Shown here: piece by piece, positions 53,572 through 63,805 of the stretch
How positions within the stretch are numbered: the first letter of the stretch is position 1
Layout of the letters: every line of letters starts with the position of its first letter
The notes under the pieces: model-generated
What the model saw: the letters and a program-made list of their open reading frames with translations, nothing else
What the model was told of the DNA's origin: nothing
Database searches by the model: none
Program-made: the position numbers and the translations under genes
Assembly (NCBI GenBank): GCA_038277395.1
Contig: CM076193.1
Span: forward strand, 75,286,252 to 75,350,251
DNA from: Dryocosmus kuriphilus
Taxonomy: Eukaryota; Arthropoda; Insecta; Hymenoptera; Cynipidae
Reading direction: 5' to 3'
Length of the DNA: 64,000 bases

Positions 53572-55298
53572 ATGCGGCCCAACTATCAAGAGACCACCTC
53601 AGATTCAGAAAATAGCTCAACTGAGATAGATAAACCTGTACCTCCCATACTCCGGAAAAGCAGAGAAGTACCTTACCTAGTTTGGAAGTACCCTTGACAG
53701 AATTCCCGCCAGTTTATACACCAAAAAGCGCACCAGCAACAGCTACTGAAAATTTTCAGGAATTATTTCGGGAACAAGAAATTCAAGAAGAACAAACAGA
53801 GCAAACAGAAAAGGGGAACGTCATAGTTATAAGCCCTCCACAAAGTGATAGTGAAGAAAGTACATCAGACGAGGAAGGCAAGGAAACAAGCCAATCAAGA
53901 ATAACCAGAAAAGAATTGTCGAATTCTTTTTCTCGTTTTAATAAATCGTTGATAACTCATAAAGACTGGGTGGAGGAAGCAATGGCAGAAGCAAGAAATA
54001 AATCACGTGAAGTTACGGCCATATCAGAAGGAGAAGAGGATCCAGATGTCCTTCACACAATAGAAGAGCTAGAGCCTGACAGCGAAACAGAATTCGTCAA
54101 AAGGATAGATTCCAAGATATACAAAGCCGAAGAGGAATTGAGAAAATCTCAATTAGAAGAATTAATGGCCAAGGAAGGAAGTCACAGCTCAGAATCCTGC
54201 TTACAGGACGAGATATCTCCTCCTAAGGAGATTTATCCGGAAACAAGGACTCGAAAAAGTGTGACTTTCGCTGATCATCCACACACTCCCTCTACATCCA
54301 ATGTGCCATCTTCAATACGCCAATCGGATTACGGATTACCACAAGTGTTATCAACCCCCTTTCAACAAATGAAAAAAAAAACTGATCATGAGGAAGACCT
54401 AACAACCATGAAATTCAACGATACTCAAGAACCGAGTCAAGTGAAAACGGATTCACTGGACACAGATTCTACTCTCGCTTCAAAAGTAATAAGACGACGA
54501 ACTGACCATACGCATACACACATCACGGTCGTCCTAGAACTAGCGCCTGAAGAAATTACGCAGTTCTTGCACGCAGAAGAGAAATCTAAAATACAGAGTT
54601 CCAGAAATAACCTAACCTACCTAAGGGGAAATTATGTTCATTTTCTTTCAGAAGATTGTGAATTCACCACCCCTATAGGGCGACTATTGATAGACATAAA
54701 GGCAATTGACCCAAGAGAAATAAAAAGACAATGTCCTAAACTAGGTCAAGTCCTGGTAACTCCTCGAGGAAATGACAAAATCTATACAGTGATTATAAAA
54801 CAAAATCACTTTGACGAACTACAAAAGGAAAATTTAAGAATTGGGCTACACAATTTGAAAGTGGCTCTAGCAAGAGAAGGTGTTAAAAATTTCAGAATCT
54901 CAAAACAAGGGGACTTGACTGAATCAATGCCTGAAGGCAGATTTCTGAATATATTGAGAGAAGCTTTTGAAAATAGTGGCATTGAAATAACGATGTGCTA
55001 TGGAAGTGTGCGTATACCCCCTGAGAAATATAGGGAAGAGATAATAATCGAGAATCATCGAAGTAAGGTAGGAGGTCATAAGGGATGCAATAAGACATAC
55101 GGAAGAATACGTGAACGATACATGTGGCCAGGAATGAAAGAACAAGTTACTGAATTCGTAAGAAAATGTAAAACATGTCAAGAACAAAAAAATAATACGG
55201 GCAAGGACCCACGAACCCATGATCATCACAGATACACCGCTAGATGCGTTCGACAAGGTATCCCTCGATACAGTAGGACCTCTTCCCATCACTCCTGA
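53572..55298 (+). pseudogene. pol: pol of element 2, part 2: acidic spacer, macro-like domain, integrase N-terminus
   Basis: After a frame change near 53665 an open frame runs 53682-55298. First about 270 residues: Glu/Ser/Thr-rich spacer with VISPPQSDSEEST, a coiled segment and a SVTFADHPHTPST stretch. Then at about 54520-55005 a globular region whose order YVHFLSEDCEFTTPIG, LGQVLVTPRGNDKIYTVIIK, LRIGLHNLKVAL, FRISKQGDL and ILREAFENSGIEITMCYG follows the TARG1/OARD1 type of macrodomain. Then the integrase zinc-binding region H-x-x-x-VGGHKG...YMWPGM...CKTCQE (55050-55190, HHCC). The frame breaks near 55205-55220. Confidence 0.82.
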
Positions 55299-56061
55299 TG
55301 TAATTCGACATATCCTGACTATGCAAGACAATCTAACTAAGTATTGTATAGCAGTTGAAATACCTGACATTACAGCTATTACTATCGCACACGCTATAGC
55401 CAAAAATTTAATTTCAATATATGGCCCTCCAAAAGCCATATTGACCGACAGAGGAAGGGCCTTCATAGGAACCCTTCTCGCGAATCTGTCCAAAATATTT
55501 GGAATCAAACAAATTACGACATCAGGTTATCGACCTCAGTCGAATGGCTCTTTGGAAAGAAGTCATGCCGTGTTAATTGATTATATCAGATCTTATGTCG
55601 ATTACTATGATGATTGGGATAACTTGTTACCATTTTCAATGTTTTCCTACAATACGTCAATACACGAAGCAACAAAATTCACCCCTTTTGAATTAGTGTT
55701 CGGAAAGATTGCGCGCACTCCCAGTTCATTTCCAACGGAAGAAAAACTGCAAACTTACGGTTCCTACCTTAAAGAGTTAATAATGCGACTATCCGAAGCC
55801 AAGGATATAGCAGCGAAAAATCTAATTCATGCGAAGCAAAAATCCAAAGCTCTCTATGACCGAAAATTAAACACCTTCCATGGAAAAGTAGAAGACAAAG
55901 TTTATGTAACAAAAGAAGCAAAATTTAATAAACTCGATAATAAAAGTCATGGCCCTTACACAATCACAGACTTACTAGACAAACATACTGCAATCTTAGA
56001 AACCACTGACGGAAGACGTTTTCAAAAACATGTAGACAAGTTAAAAATTGCCTACGAATAA
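55219..56061 (+). pseudogene. pol: pol of element 2, part 3: integrase core and C-terminus
   Basis: Frame continuing after the break near 55205-55220, open to TAA at 56059-56061. DDE triad: Asp in KVSLDTVGPLP (55255), Asp in AILTDRGRAF (55438), Glu in NGSLERSHAVL (55548). The C-terminal part has YDRKLNTFHGKVEDKVYV, then HGPYTITDLLDKHTAIL, an SH3-like tail as in gypsy integrases (GPY motif present: GPYTI). No chromodomain. Confidence 0.92.
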
Positions 56062-56097
56062 AAATTTCAAATTTTATTAACACAATTTTAAAATTAC

Positions 56098-56627
56098 AGA
56101 ATGGAAGGATCAATAATTACGACTAGATTCCCTAAAGGAGAGGTCGTCGCTTCGACCCTCCGACCAAAGGAAACACTACTGAATTAAAATTCACGAAAGG
56201 ACCTTTGGAGGAATTGACGGCCGAATACGACCTGACTAAACCGCTTTTCACCCTGCATAGAGTCACGGGCCCCCCACATAACAGGAGCTTCGTGGTGAAA
56301 TGCGTAACGAAGGATGAAAAGCGTGGAAACATATTTATGCAGTATAGCAATAATGTATCAAAAATAAAAACTGCAGAGCACTCTGCAGCTAGAAAAATCC
56401 TGCAAGAGCTTGAGGAGGTTTATTTCTTTAGTGAAGAAAGATGCACTTATAACAACAAAGAGGACACGTGTGTTACCTGTCTCGACAATGACTCTAAAGT
56501 ACTCATAAAACTGTACAAATGGGGGAATTGTTGCGAGTATTGTTACTTGAGAGGACATGTCCTAAAAGATTGTGATAAAAAAGTTAAAAAAAATAAACGC
56601 CTTCGAGAGCAGGATATCGAAAATTAA
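56098..56627 (+). CDS. dsRNA-binding domain plus CCHC zinc-knuckle protein of element 2
   Basis: Lies between pol and env. A splice acceptor (AAAATTACAG, ending 56099) is followed at once by ATG 56101. That first frame runs 28 codons (MEGSIITTRF...) and closes at 56185-56187; the main frame is open from 56136 to TAA at 56625-56627, so a small indel near 56131-56160 or a non-ATG start must be assumed. Main-frame content: a double-stranded-RNA-binding domain with PLFTLHRVTGPPHNRSFVVK (strand, GP-x-H loop, strand) and SKIKTAEHSAARKILQELEE (the basic and AA-containing second helix), then a Cys/His segment CCEYCYLRGHVLKDC, a C-x2-C-x4-H-x4-C knuckle, and a Lys-rich tail. A small RNA-binding protein; target and role are unknown. 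Confidence 0.8.
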
Positions 56628-56946
56628 AGAAGAATGTGCAAAACAAGAGTTTCAAATCCACCAAGAAATTTTATGTAATCATATATAAGGGGACTATTAT
56701 AATCAAAATTTTGTATAAATCTAGATTGTATAAAATTACTACATATAACCATGAACCTTTTTATATATTGTAATAAAATTGCCTTTTAAGAAAGACGAAG
56801 AGAGAATAAAAGAAAGTAATAAAACAAAAACAAAAAAACAAAAAAAAAGAGAAGGAAGAGGAATTGGAGGTTGCCTTCGACTCTTCCTCTTTCTGAAAGG
56901 CTACCACGAATTTTAAAACTTTTCTAAAATAATTTTCTATGTACAG
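56628..56946 (+). other. Intergenic segment with env splice acceptor
   Basis: Non-coding, A-rich (AAAACAAAAACAAAAAAACA near 56820), ending CTATGTACAG at 56946. This acceptor sits directly before the env ATG. An ATTATAATC-like branch region precedes it. Confidence 0.5.
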
Positions 56947-58956
56947 ATGAAGCAGATCAGTCCATTAGCATGGAGGTGGATTTTATTCCTTTCACTCCCT
57001 ATTGTCCTAGGAAGTCAATCGCAGTACGAAATCCAGCCCCTAGAGATGAATTCCGGAATATTCTACGAAAAATTGGAACCGATGAGACTCACTCAAACTT
57101 ATTGGAGGATCGTGATATTTTTGGATATCGGAAACTTCAGTCAATATCTCCACTTTGATTCAATCCAGAACGACATCCGTGAAAATTATAGAAGCTGTCT
57201 GCAAAAGTTAAGAAAGGAGGACTGTCGTCACGAAGTGGAATTGGACACCCTGACAACGAAGCTCGACAAAATTAAAGCAAAGTATGATGACCTACAGCGA
57301 ATACTCTCAGAAATCAAGATCTATGAACCTGAAGCTAACACACAACCCAGGACTATGCAAAAACGCAGAGTTCCGATGTTAGGGTTCATAGGATCTGTTC
57401 TAGGACCTATAGTTGGACTCATGACTACAGAAGACGGTGAAGAATACACAAATTCTATCAACGAAATTTACTATAGACAAGATAATCTAAGTAAAATTTT
57501 AAGACAACAAACCCATGTAGTTAAGGCCGAAATTCAAGATATTTATAATGAAATAAATTCGAGAACAGCTGAAATCAAATTAATCAAAAATTTATTAAAT
57601 AATACTATCAAAAATTCTGAGATACAAGAGAAAGCTATAAATGACCTATTGTACCAAAACTATCTGAGACAGTGGACGGTTCATATGGAGGAAAATTTTA
57701 ATCACTTGCTGGACACAATATCACATTTTACTGATATAGTAATAAGTGCCAGGCTGAGAAAAATTCATCCATCATTGATCACCAATATTCAACTTCAAGA
57801 AATTATTACAGACATTTATAACGACGCAAGTGCCCAAGAATTTCCTATTCCAAGTGCATACGCCAGAGCTGAAAGTCTACAAGAAATAGGAAAGGCAGAT
57901 ATAGCTTATCACTCAGGAAGATTGTTATTGTCCATCGACATACCCTTATTGGAGAGAACAAAATATCAATTATATAAAATGCACCCCTATCCAGTGCATC
58001 AAAAGCTAATCGAAAATATTACAGGAGCAGCCTATATATTGCCAAGAGAACCATATATAGCCTTATCAGTTGATGATCAAAATTACTTCTTATCGAGTCT
58101 GGAATATTATGGTTCATGCATAAGAACCATAAATCATATTATTTGCGAGTCAAACCAACCTATATATTCAACTGCAACTAATCCAACATGTGAAACTCAA
58201 ATGTTACTCAAACCCTCTGCGGAAATGTTTTCCAGGTGCGATATAAGAATTAACTTACACGATGAAACATTCTGGACACAAATACCTTCAATTCAAGCCT
58301 GGTTGTTTTCAACAAATGAAAATCAACTCATAAGCATCACTTGTCTAAAAGGAAAATCTGAAAGAGGATATATAAATGGATCAGGATTACTACGAATAGG
58401 AAATGGATGCACAGTAAAATCAAAAACTACCACCTTAAGTGGGATCACATTGTTGAGCAAAACTGAAGAATGTGTATATAGGCCGGATTTTTCCCTAAAC
58501 TTAACCAAAATATCTCCAATAAAGGCGAATTTTCCAAAATTCTCAACGATACAAGAACAAACACTACAAAGACGACCTGCGCAAAATTGGAAGGAATTAG
58601 AAAAAGGAGAAACTTTAACAAAAATCGAAGAAAAACTACTGGAATTTGAAGAAAAGCAACATCACTATAAACAGAAAAATCACACTATTATTGGAACCTC
58701 CATCGGAATAATGATAATAATATTATTTATAATATTATACTGCACACAAAAAATATTAATAAACATGTGTCACAAAGGTAAAATAAACTCCACAAAAGAA
58801 AACCAACACGACATTACAGAGAGAGAAATAAAATCACTATTAAAGGAGAAGAACGAACCTCAATGCAGCAACGAAAAAAGAAAACCAACATCAAGAATAG
58901 AAAATCCAGACACCAGCATTGTGGAATTTCCATTAACCAACGTTCGCATTGCATAA
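56947..58956 (+). CDS. env: env of element 2, baculovirus-F-like fusion glycoprotein
   Basis: Intact frame of 669 residues, starting directly after a splice acceptor. A signal peptide of about 22 residues (hydrophobic WILFLSLPIVLGS) is followed by a region with coiled-coil character. A dibasic KRR cleavage site lies near residue 140, with a hydrophobic Gly-rich stretch (GFIGSVLG) just after it as the candidate fusion peptide. A long helical region (about 165-270), a cysteine-containing ectodomain with several N-x-S/T sites, a transmembrane helix near residues 580-605 and a charged cytoplasmic tail of about 60 residues complete it. This is the layout of insect errantivirus Env proteins related to baculovirus F. 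It would make the element able to form enveloped particles if pol were supplied. Confidence 0.9.
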   Translation: MKQISPLAWRWILFLSLPIVLGSQSQYEIQPLEMNSGIFYEKLEPMRLTQTYWRIVIFLDIGNFSQYLHFDSIQNDIRENYRSCLQKLRKEDCRHEVELDTLTTKLDKIKAKYDDLQRILSEIKIYEPEANTQPRTMQKRRVPMLGFIGSVLGPIVGLMTTEDGEEYTNSINEIYYRQDNLSKILRQQTHVVKAEIQDIYNEINSRTAEIKLIKNLLNNTIKNSEIQEKAINDLLYQNYLRQWTVHMEENFNHLLDTISHFTDIVISARLRKIHPSLITNIQLQEIITDIYNDASAQEFPIPSAYARAESLQEIGKADIAYHSGRLLLSIDIPLLERTKYQLYKMHPYPVHQKLIENITGAAYILPREPYIALSVDDQNYFLSSLEYYGSCIRTINHIICESNQPIYSTATNPTCETQMLLKPSAEMFSRCDIRINLHDETFWTQIPSIQAWLFSTNENQLISITCLKGKSERGYINGSGLLRIGNGCTVKSKTTTLSGITLLSKTEECVYRPDFSLNLTKISPIKANFPKFSTIQEQTLQRRPAQNWKELEKGETLTKIEEKLLEFEEKQHHYKQKNHTIIGTSIGIMIIILFIILYCTQKILINMCHKGKINSTKENQHDITEREIKSLLKEKNEPQCSNEKRKPTSRIENPDTSIVEFPLTNVRIA

Positions 58957-59582
58957 AAGTACATCGATAAAAGCACCCATAGTTCATCGAGGACGATGAA
59001 AATCTTAAGAGGGGAGAGAAGGAAAAATTTTCAAAATTTTCCAGAATTTTCCTCTTTCCGTTCCGAAGGAAAAATTACATCAAATAAAATAACTGCAATA
59101 CCGACATCAAGTGAGGGAGCTACTTGACGGGACAACACATAAGAAGCCATAATTGAAACCAACATGGTCGCCTCACAGATAAGAGTAATCTAATCTATCA
59201 AGACCACGCCTGCAACATAATCACTGTACACCATTGGATCACAGTTCATTATGGCCGCCACAACAAGCACTCTTGTCTAACGCCCACGACAAGAAACAGC
59301 ATGCCTGCACAAAGATAAGCCTAACCGACAAGATGGAGAAGAGGAAGCCATATTAGCAGAAAGAAGCAAACAGAAGCTTCATCTGAACGCAGTAGGCAAC
59401 CATCTAGTAAATTAAGCGAAAAACTCTAACTCTATATATAGTATGTGCATGTTATATACTACTGATGTATGATATGGTAGTAATGATATTGTTATACATT
59501 ACCATCAATGGTATATAAAACTAGTCACTAAATAATAATATAATAATATATTATTGACACATGAGGTATATGTAAGGTGCAC

Positions 59583-59635
<53 letters not shown>

Positions 59636-60215
59636 CCTATATAATGACACAATATATAATGGTACGACACTAATATGATAATTCAAAGCAGAATTCTGGG
59701 AAAGCTAAGTTTAAAATTGAAGAATTCGCGTCAGTCGATCAAAAGAGAAACATTAAAGCTATGTTTCGAAAATTCCTATAATTCTACTTTGGAACTAAAA
59801 TCGAAGGACACCCCTTCAAAAGAAAGTTATTATAATCATACAAGACAACAAAACATAACCCCAATTATGGTTAGAAAATAAGCTATAATAAAGATAGCCT
59901 GAATTTCTATGTGGTGTAGTCTTGAAGAAAATTCGATTAGATTTTAGCTACTAACCCGCAAAATCAATGAAATTTTGTTATAAAATATTACAAAGAGCGT
60001 GAGAAATCGTGAGATCGAACTTCGTTCAAGATCATAAGATTGAGTATTATAAATCAACTCAACTAAGACAAAATTAACTCCCCATTGATCACTGACCGAA
60101 CTTCGATGATTCACGCATTATAGGTTAATTACAAAATAATCTCACAGACTATGTTTATGAAGCGTTCCGTCCTGGGGGCAAAAACTTATAGCTCAGCGGG
60201 ACGCTGATGTTTCGA
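58957..60215 (+). other. Region between env and 3' LTR
   Basis: Non-coding. It contains a (TA)n microsatellite at about 59587-59632 and related TA-rich sequence from 59430. A 68-codon frame at 59675-59881 is not supported. It ends in the polypurine tract. Confidence 0.55.
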
Positions 60216-60226
60216 AAAGGGGAGGA
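60215..60226 (+). promoter_or_regulatory. Polypurine tract of element 2
   Basis: GAAAAGGGGAGGA immediately precedes CTGTCACATCC, the start of the 3' LTR. This would prime plus-strand synthesis. Confidence 0.8.
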
Positions 60227-60227
60227 C

Positions 60228-62132
60228 TGTCACATCCTCAAATTTTCAATTTGTAAAATTTTAAAATTTTCAATATAACACATGATAACAGTTAATTTCA
60301 ATTACTGCATTACCACGACACTCGGTCGAGCGAATGCTGACTAGACTCGCTCGAGCATGTGTCGACTTATGATGAATGCACGGTGGCAGATAAAGTAGTA
60401 AACTCAAGCACAAGCAAAGTGAGTTACAATACGCAGAGAATTCATAGGTAATGCTGGCAAGTCGGTAATGATAAAGTTATCTTAGCACCAAGACACAATT
60501 AACTGGTATCATTGAATTTTCTAACGCTATAGATAACCAATTCAACCACAATAAGGCATTAATTACTAAGAAACTCAATGAACTATTAATATCATCAATG
60601 TACAACTAAGTGTCGATAACTATTGTGTAAGTTTAAGATTCGAAAGGGTAATAGAGAAGGGCTTCGAAGATCGAATCAACCGCAGAACAATCAATAATCA
60701 ATATAGTATCAATCAATATATAATCGGTAATCAATCAATAATCAACTCAAATCAGTCTGACCTCATTGGAAGGACTACATTCACTAAAGATATCGAATAG
60801 TATTAAGAACAGAATTGCATTAACCCTCTTTTGATACCAGAGGACAATGTTTTCCAATGTACTATAGATATGGAAGGGTAATAAGCAGAACGTACGTGCC
60901 ATTATGCAGATTTGCGAGCGTACGTGACATTATGCAGATTTGCGAGCGTACGTGCCATTATGCAGATTTGCGAGCGGACGTGACATTATGCAGATTCGCA
61001 AAGATCCCCTCTCAATAAGGGGATGGGTCTCCTATAAGAACCCCGTTCGATGAGGTATCGAGGTCTTTGCGTTCCGAAAAGTTACATTGTACACGTCGTT
61101 CTCCGAGATCAGTTAAATAACCTCAAGTAACTAGTAATCACTTTGTAAAAGTAGTCCTCTGTGATCAGTTAAACAACCTCAGGTAGCAAGAGAAAGTAGT
61201 CAACTATTAAGTATTTCTTCTTGTGAATGTAGCCCTCTGAGATCAGTTAAATAACCTCAAGTAACAAGTGGTTATCTTGTAAAAGTAGTCCTCTGTGATC
61301 GGATAAATAACTTCAAGTTACAATTAATTTTCTAGTAGTGAACAAAGTCCCTTTGATTTCGGCTAAGAATCAAAGTAAAGTCTACTTTGGGTTAAAACTA
61401 AAGTGTATATATATATATATCCGAAAAAGAACTTACGAGTGGATTCGATCTGTCGAAGTACGTTCGTGTATCGCTCGATCAGTGAAAGGAAGAGATACTT
61501 CGATTACGGTTCTCTCCCCTCTCACTCTAGCCAAACTGCCCCTGTGAATTGGTCTCGCCGTTGCCAAGTTCGGAATAGGGATACAAGCGACGAACAAACT
61601 ACCCCTGTGAATTGGTCTCGCCGTTGCCAAGTTCGGAATAGGGATACAAGTGACGAACAAACTACCCCCTGTGAATTGGTCTCGCCGTTGCCAAGTTCGG
61701 AATAGGGATACAAGCGACGAACAAACTACCCCTGTGAATTGGTCTCGCCGTTGCCAAGTTCGAAATAGGGATACAAGCGACGAACAAACTACCCCTGTGA
61801 ACTGCCCTCGTCGTTGTCAGCTCGGAATAGGGACAAAAGCGACGAAACAACTTTCTCTCGCCCTTTTGAACAAAAAGGTAAATTTTAAGTAACAACTATA
61901 TATCTGTTCTCATCTTTATTCTCTTTCTACTTAATTGTAATAAACGCATTTTACTCTATATATCTGTGTACTACTTTCATTTATAATTACACGATCCGCA
62001 TAGGGTTGACAAGTGACAACGATCCCACACAAATAATTGGTCAGGACTTACCATCCTGACAATAATCAGCGATACAAGCCTCTTCTACTTTTCCATTTCC
62101 ATACTACCTTTGCCTTAACTCGGGACGTAACA
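60228..62132 (+). repeat. 3' LTR of element 2
   Basis: TGTCACATCC...GACGTAACA. It matches the 5' LTR with few substitutions but has four instead of three 28-bp (T/G)ACGTG units (60893-60982) and five instead of three units of the 62-bp GAATTGGTCTCGCCGTTGCC repeat (about 61535-61825). TATAAG at 61033 and AATAAA at 61939. Frames seen on both strands across the 62-bp array are repeat artefacts. Confidence 0.93.
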
Positions 62133-62760
62133 ATCGAGAATAACATTTCGAAATTAAATTGTAAAATTGGTACGAGATAGGAAATAATATTTCAAAATCC
62201 GGAAAAAAAGGTTATTATGAGGTTACAAACAATATTTTAAAAGTTGAAGGCGATTTTTCAAGTTACCTATAACAATGATATTTTAAGATTGAATATAATA
62301 ATTTGAATTTTAATATTTTAAAGTTATTTTAAAGATATCTTAAATTTGAATATAATTAAATAACACGAACTCGAAACTTGCGATTACATATGGAGTCTGA
62401 CGTTCCGTGTTGAAATTACAACAATATTTTTAAATTGGAATATGAAAAATTAATAAGGATTCGAAATTAGCAATCGAAATTTTAAATCGGAGGATTTGTA
62501 CAAAATCAAGAATAATGTTTTAAAATTAATAAAGAGTCGAAATCAGCAATTTAAATTTTAAATCGGAAAATGGGTGTAATATCAAAGATAATATTTTATA
62601 ATCACGTATAATAATTATTTTAATATCAAAATTAATATTTTTGATTTAATATACTGCTACCTACAAGGTTGGGAACGATAATTTAAAGTAACACGTGGCA
62701 ATAGTATTTTTTTTTTGTAAATCACATGCGATAAATTAGTACAGCCATGAAACTGGCACT
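62133..62760 (-). other. Internal region of element 3, right part, non-coding repeats
   Basis: Continues the degenerate units seen left of element 2: ATCGAGAATAACATTTCGAA, AATAATATTTCAAAATCCGG, and similar. Minus-strand reading of this would be the region between gag N-terminus and zinc knuckle. No frame recognised. Confidence 0.6.
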
Positions 62761-63024
62761 TTAAAATAAAACCTGATCAATTTTGTGGGGATCTAAATAG
62801 TCAGAAAATTGTTCTTCCTCGGACGTCCTGAGTGTCTCTTTCTGGGTAGTGGACTCTGGGTCGAGGACACCGTATTCGATACAAACCGCGCGCAATAATC
62901 GCTCGCGCAGGACCGCGAAGTTCCCGGTGATGGAAGGATCCCGATTTTCTAATTCTTCTGTAATTTTCTCTTTATTGAGGTCGTATACCCAAGAGATGGA
63001 TTTCTTTCTCTCTGCCATCTTCAA
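62761..63024 (-). pseudogene. gag: gag N-terminus of element 3 (SAP-like)
   Basis: Minus-strand frame of 87 codons from 63024, ending at a stop at 62761. Residues 10-50 read SWVYDLNKEKITEELENRD followed by FAVLRERLLRAV, a helix-loop-helix of SAP type (L-x-K-x-x-I-x-x-E-L ... L-x-x-R-L-L) found at the start of some insect gypsy gags. The capsid core that should follow is absent. Confidence 0.6.
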
Positions 63025-63785
63025 ATTTACTTTAACCTTGATTGGTAATTAGAAGCAAAGGGGGAGAGGGGTGAAGCTCAGAGTCTCGAAATAAATAAGG
63101 CGAGACTAAGAATAACATACACGATGGATCATACACTAACAGAAAGTGAAAGTATCTCGGAAACACAATAGTATCAGAGTAAAATGTAAACATAGGTGTT
63201 CAAGTATAAATGGAATGGAGTGCCTTAGGGTTTCGCCTGCCTGACGAAAAAAAGGATTACAGAATAAGTACCTCGATTTTATTCTGCAAAATTCGCCTTT
63301 AAAATCAAATATAATATTCACCTTCAAATCAAAGACCATACTTTAAAATTGAGTATCATGACTAACACGGAATCAGAACTGTATTGTGAGGAGCAAATAT
63401 GGTAAATAAAATAGGGTCGGCTTTATAATTTAAAATCAGGTACGATAATTAAAACAGGATCAAAAACACGCTTCCAAATAAAATACGATAATAAAACTCG
63501 GATTTAAAACAATAATTTAACATCAGCTGCAATAATTAAAATAGGATCAAAAACAATACTTCAAAATAAAATACGATAATAAAATAGAATTGAAAGGAAT
63601 AATTTAAAATCAACTGTAATCATTAAAATAGAATCGAAACAATACTTAAAAGCGGAATGCGATAATTAAAATCGGATCGAGAACAATAATTTAAAATCAA
63701 ATGCGATAATTTATATAGGGTCGAAAACAACATTTTAAATCAAATACGAGCTATGCCAAAATGATGTGACCACTTTTAAATTTTC
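63025..63785 (-). repeat. Leader of element 3 with degenerate repeats of about 50 bp
   Basis: From about 63430 to 63760 at least six imperfect units of 45-55 bp: TACGATAATTAAAACAGGAT, then CAAAAACAATACTTCAAAAT, again and again with drift. The same theme fills the region next to the zinc knuckle, so the whole non-coding interior seems to have grown by local duplication. Confidence 0.7.
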
Positions 63786-63803
63786 GCCCCACGTTGGGCG
63801 CCA
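63786..63803 (-). promoter_or_regulatory. Primer-binding site of element 3, tRNA-Lys(CUU)
   Basis: The plus strand reads GCCCCACGTTGGGCGCCA, the literal 3' end of tRNA-Lys(CUU) with CCA; the minus strand is therefore the primer site TGGCGCCCAACGTGGGGC. Two bases separate it from the LTR. Fixes the minus orientation of element 3. Confidence 0.9.
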
Positions 63804-63805
63804 AT

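Larger units (their letters stand above)
47221..62132 (+). mobile_element. Element 2: younger Ty3/gypsy retrotransposon with env, inserted in element 3
   Basis: 5' LTR, tRNA-Leu primer site, gag, pol, a dsRBD/zinc-knuckle frame, env, polypurine tract, 3' LTR, all in one orientation. The flanks belong to element 3 on both sides (repeat units continue at 62133). A CGAG is present beside both ends (47217-47220 and 62135-62138) and may be the target duplication. The two LTRs are nearly identical except for tandem-repeat copy number, so insertion was recent compared with elements 1 and 3. pol has several frame breaks, whereas gag and env are open. Confidence 0.92.

Noticed and set aside
59675..59881. 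68-codon frame after env
   Set aside because: No start context or domain, AT-rich region before the 3' LTR.
63786..63803. Possible tRNA-Lys gene end
   Set aside because: Only the last 18 bases including CCA are present, and no cloverleaf precedes them; it is the retroelement primer-binding site on the minus strand.
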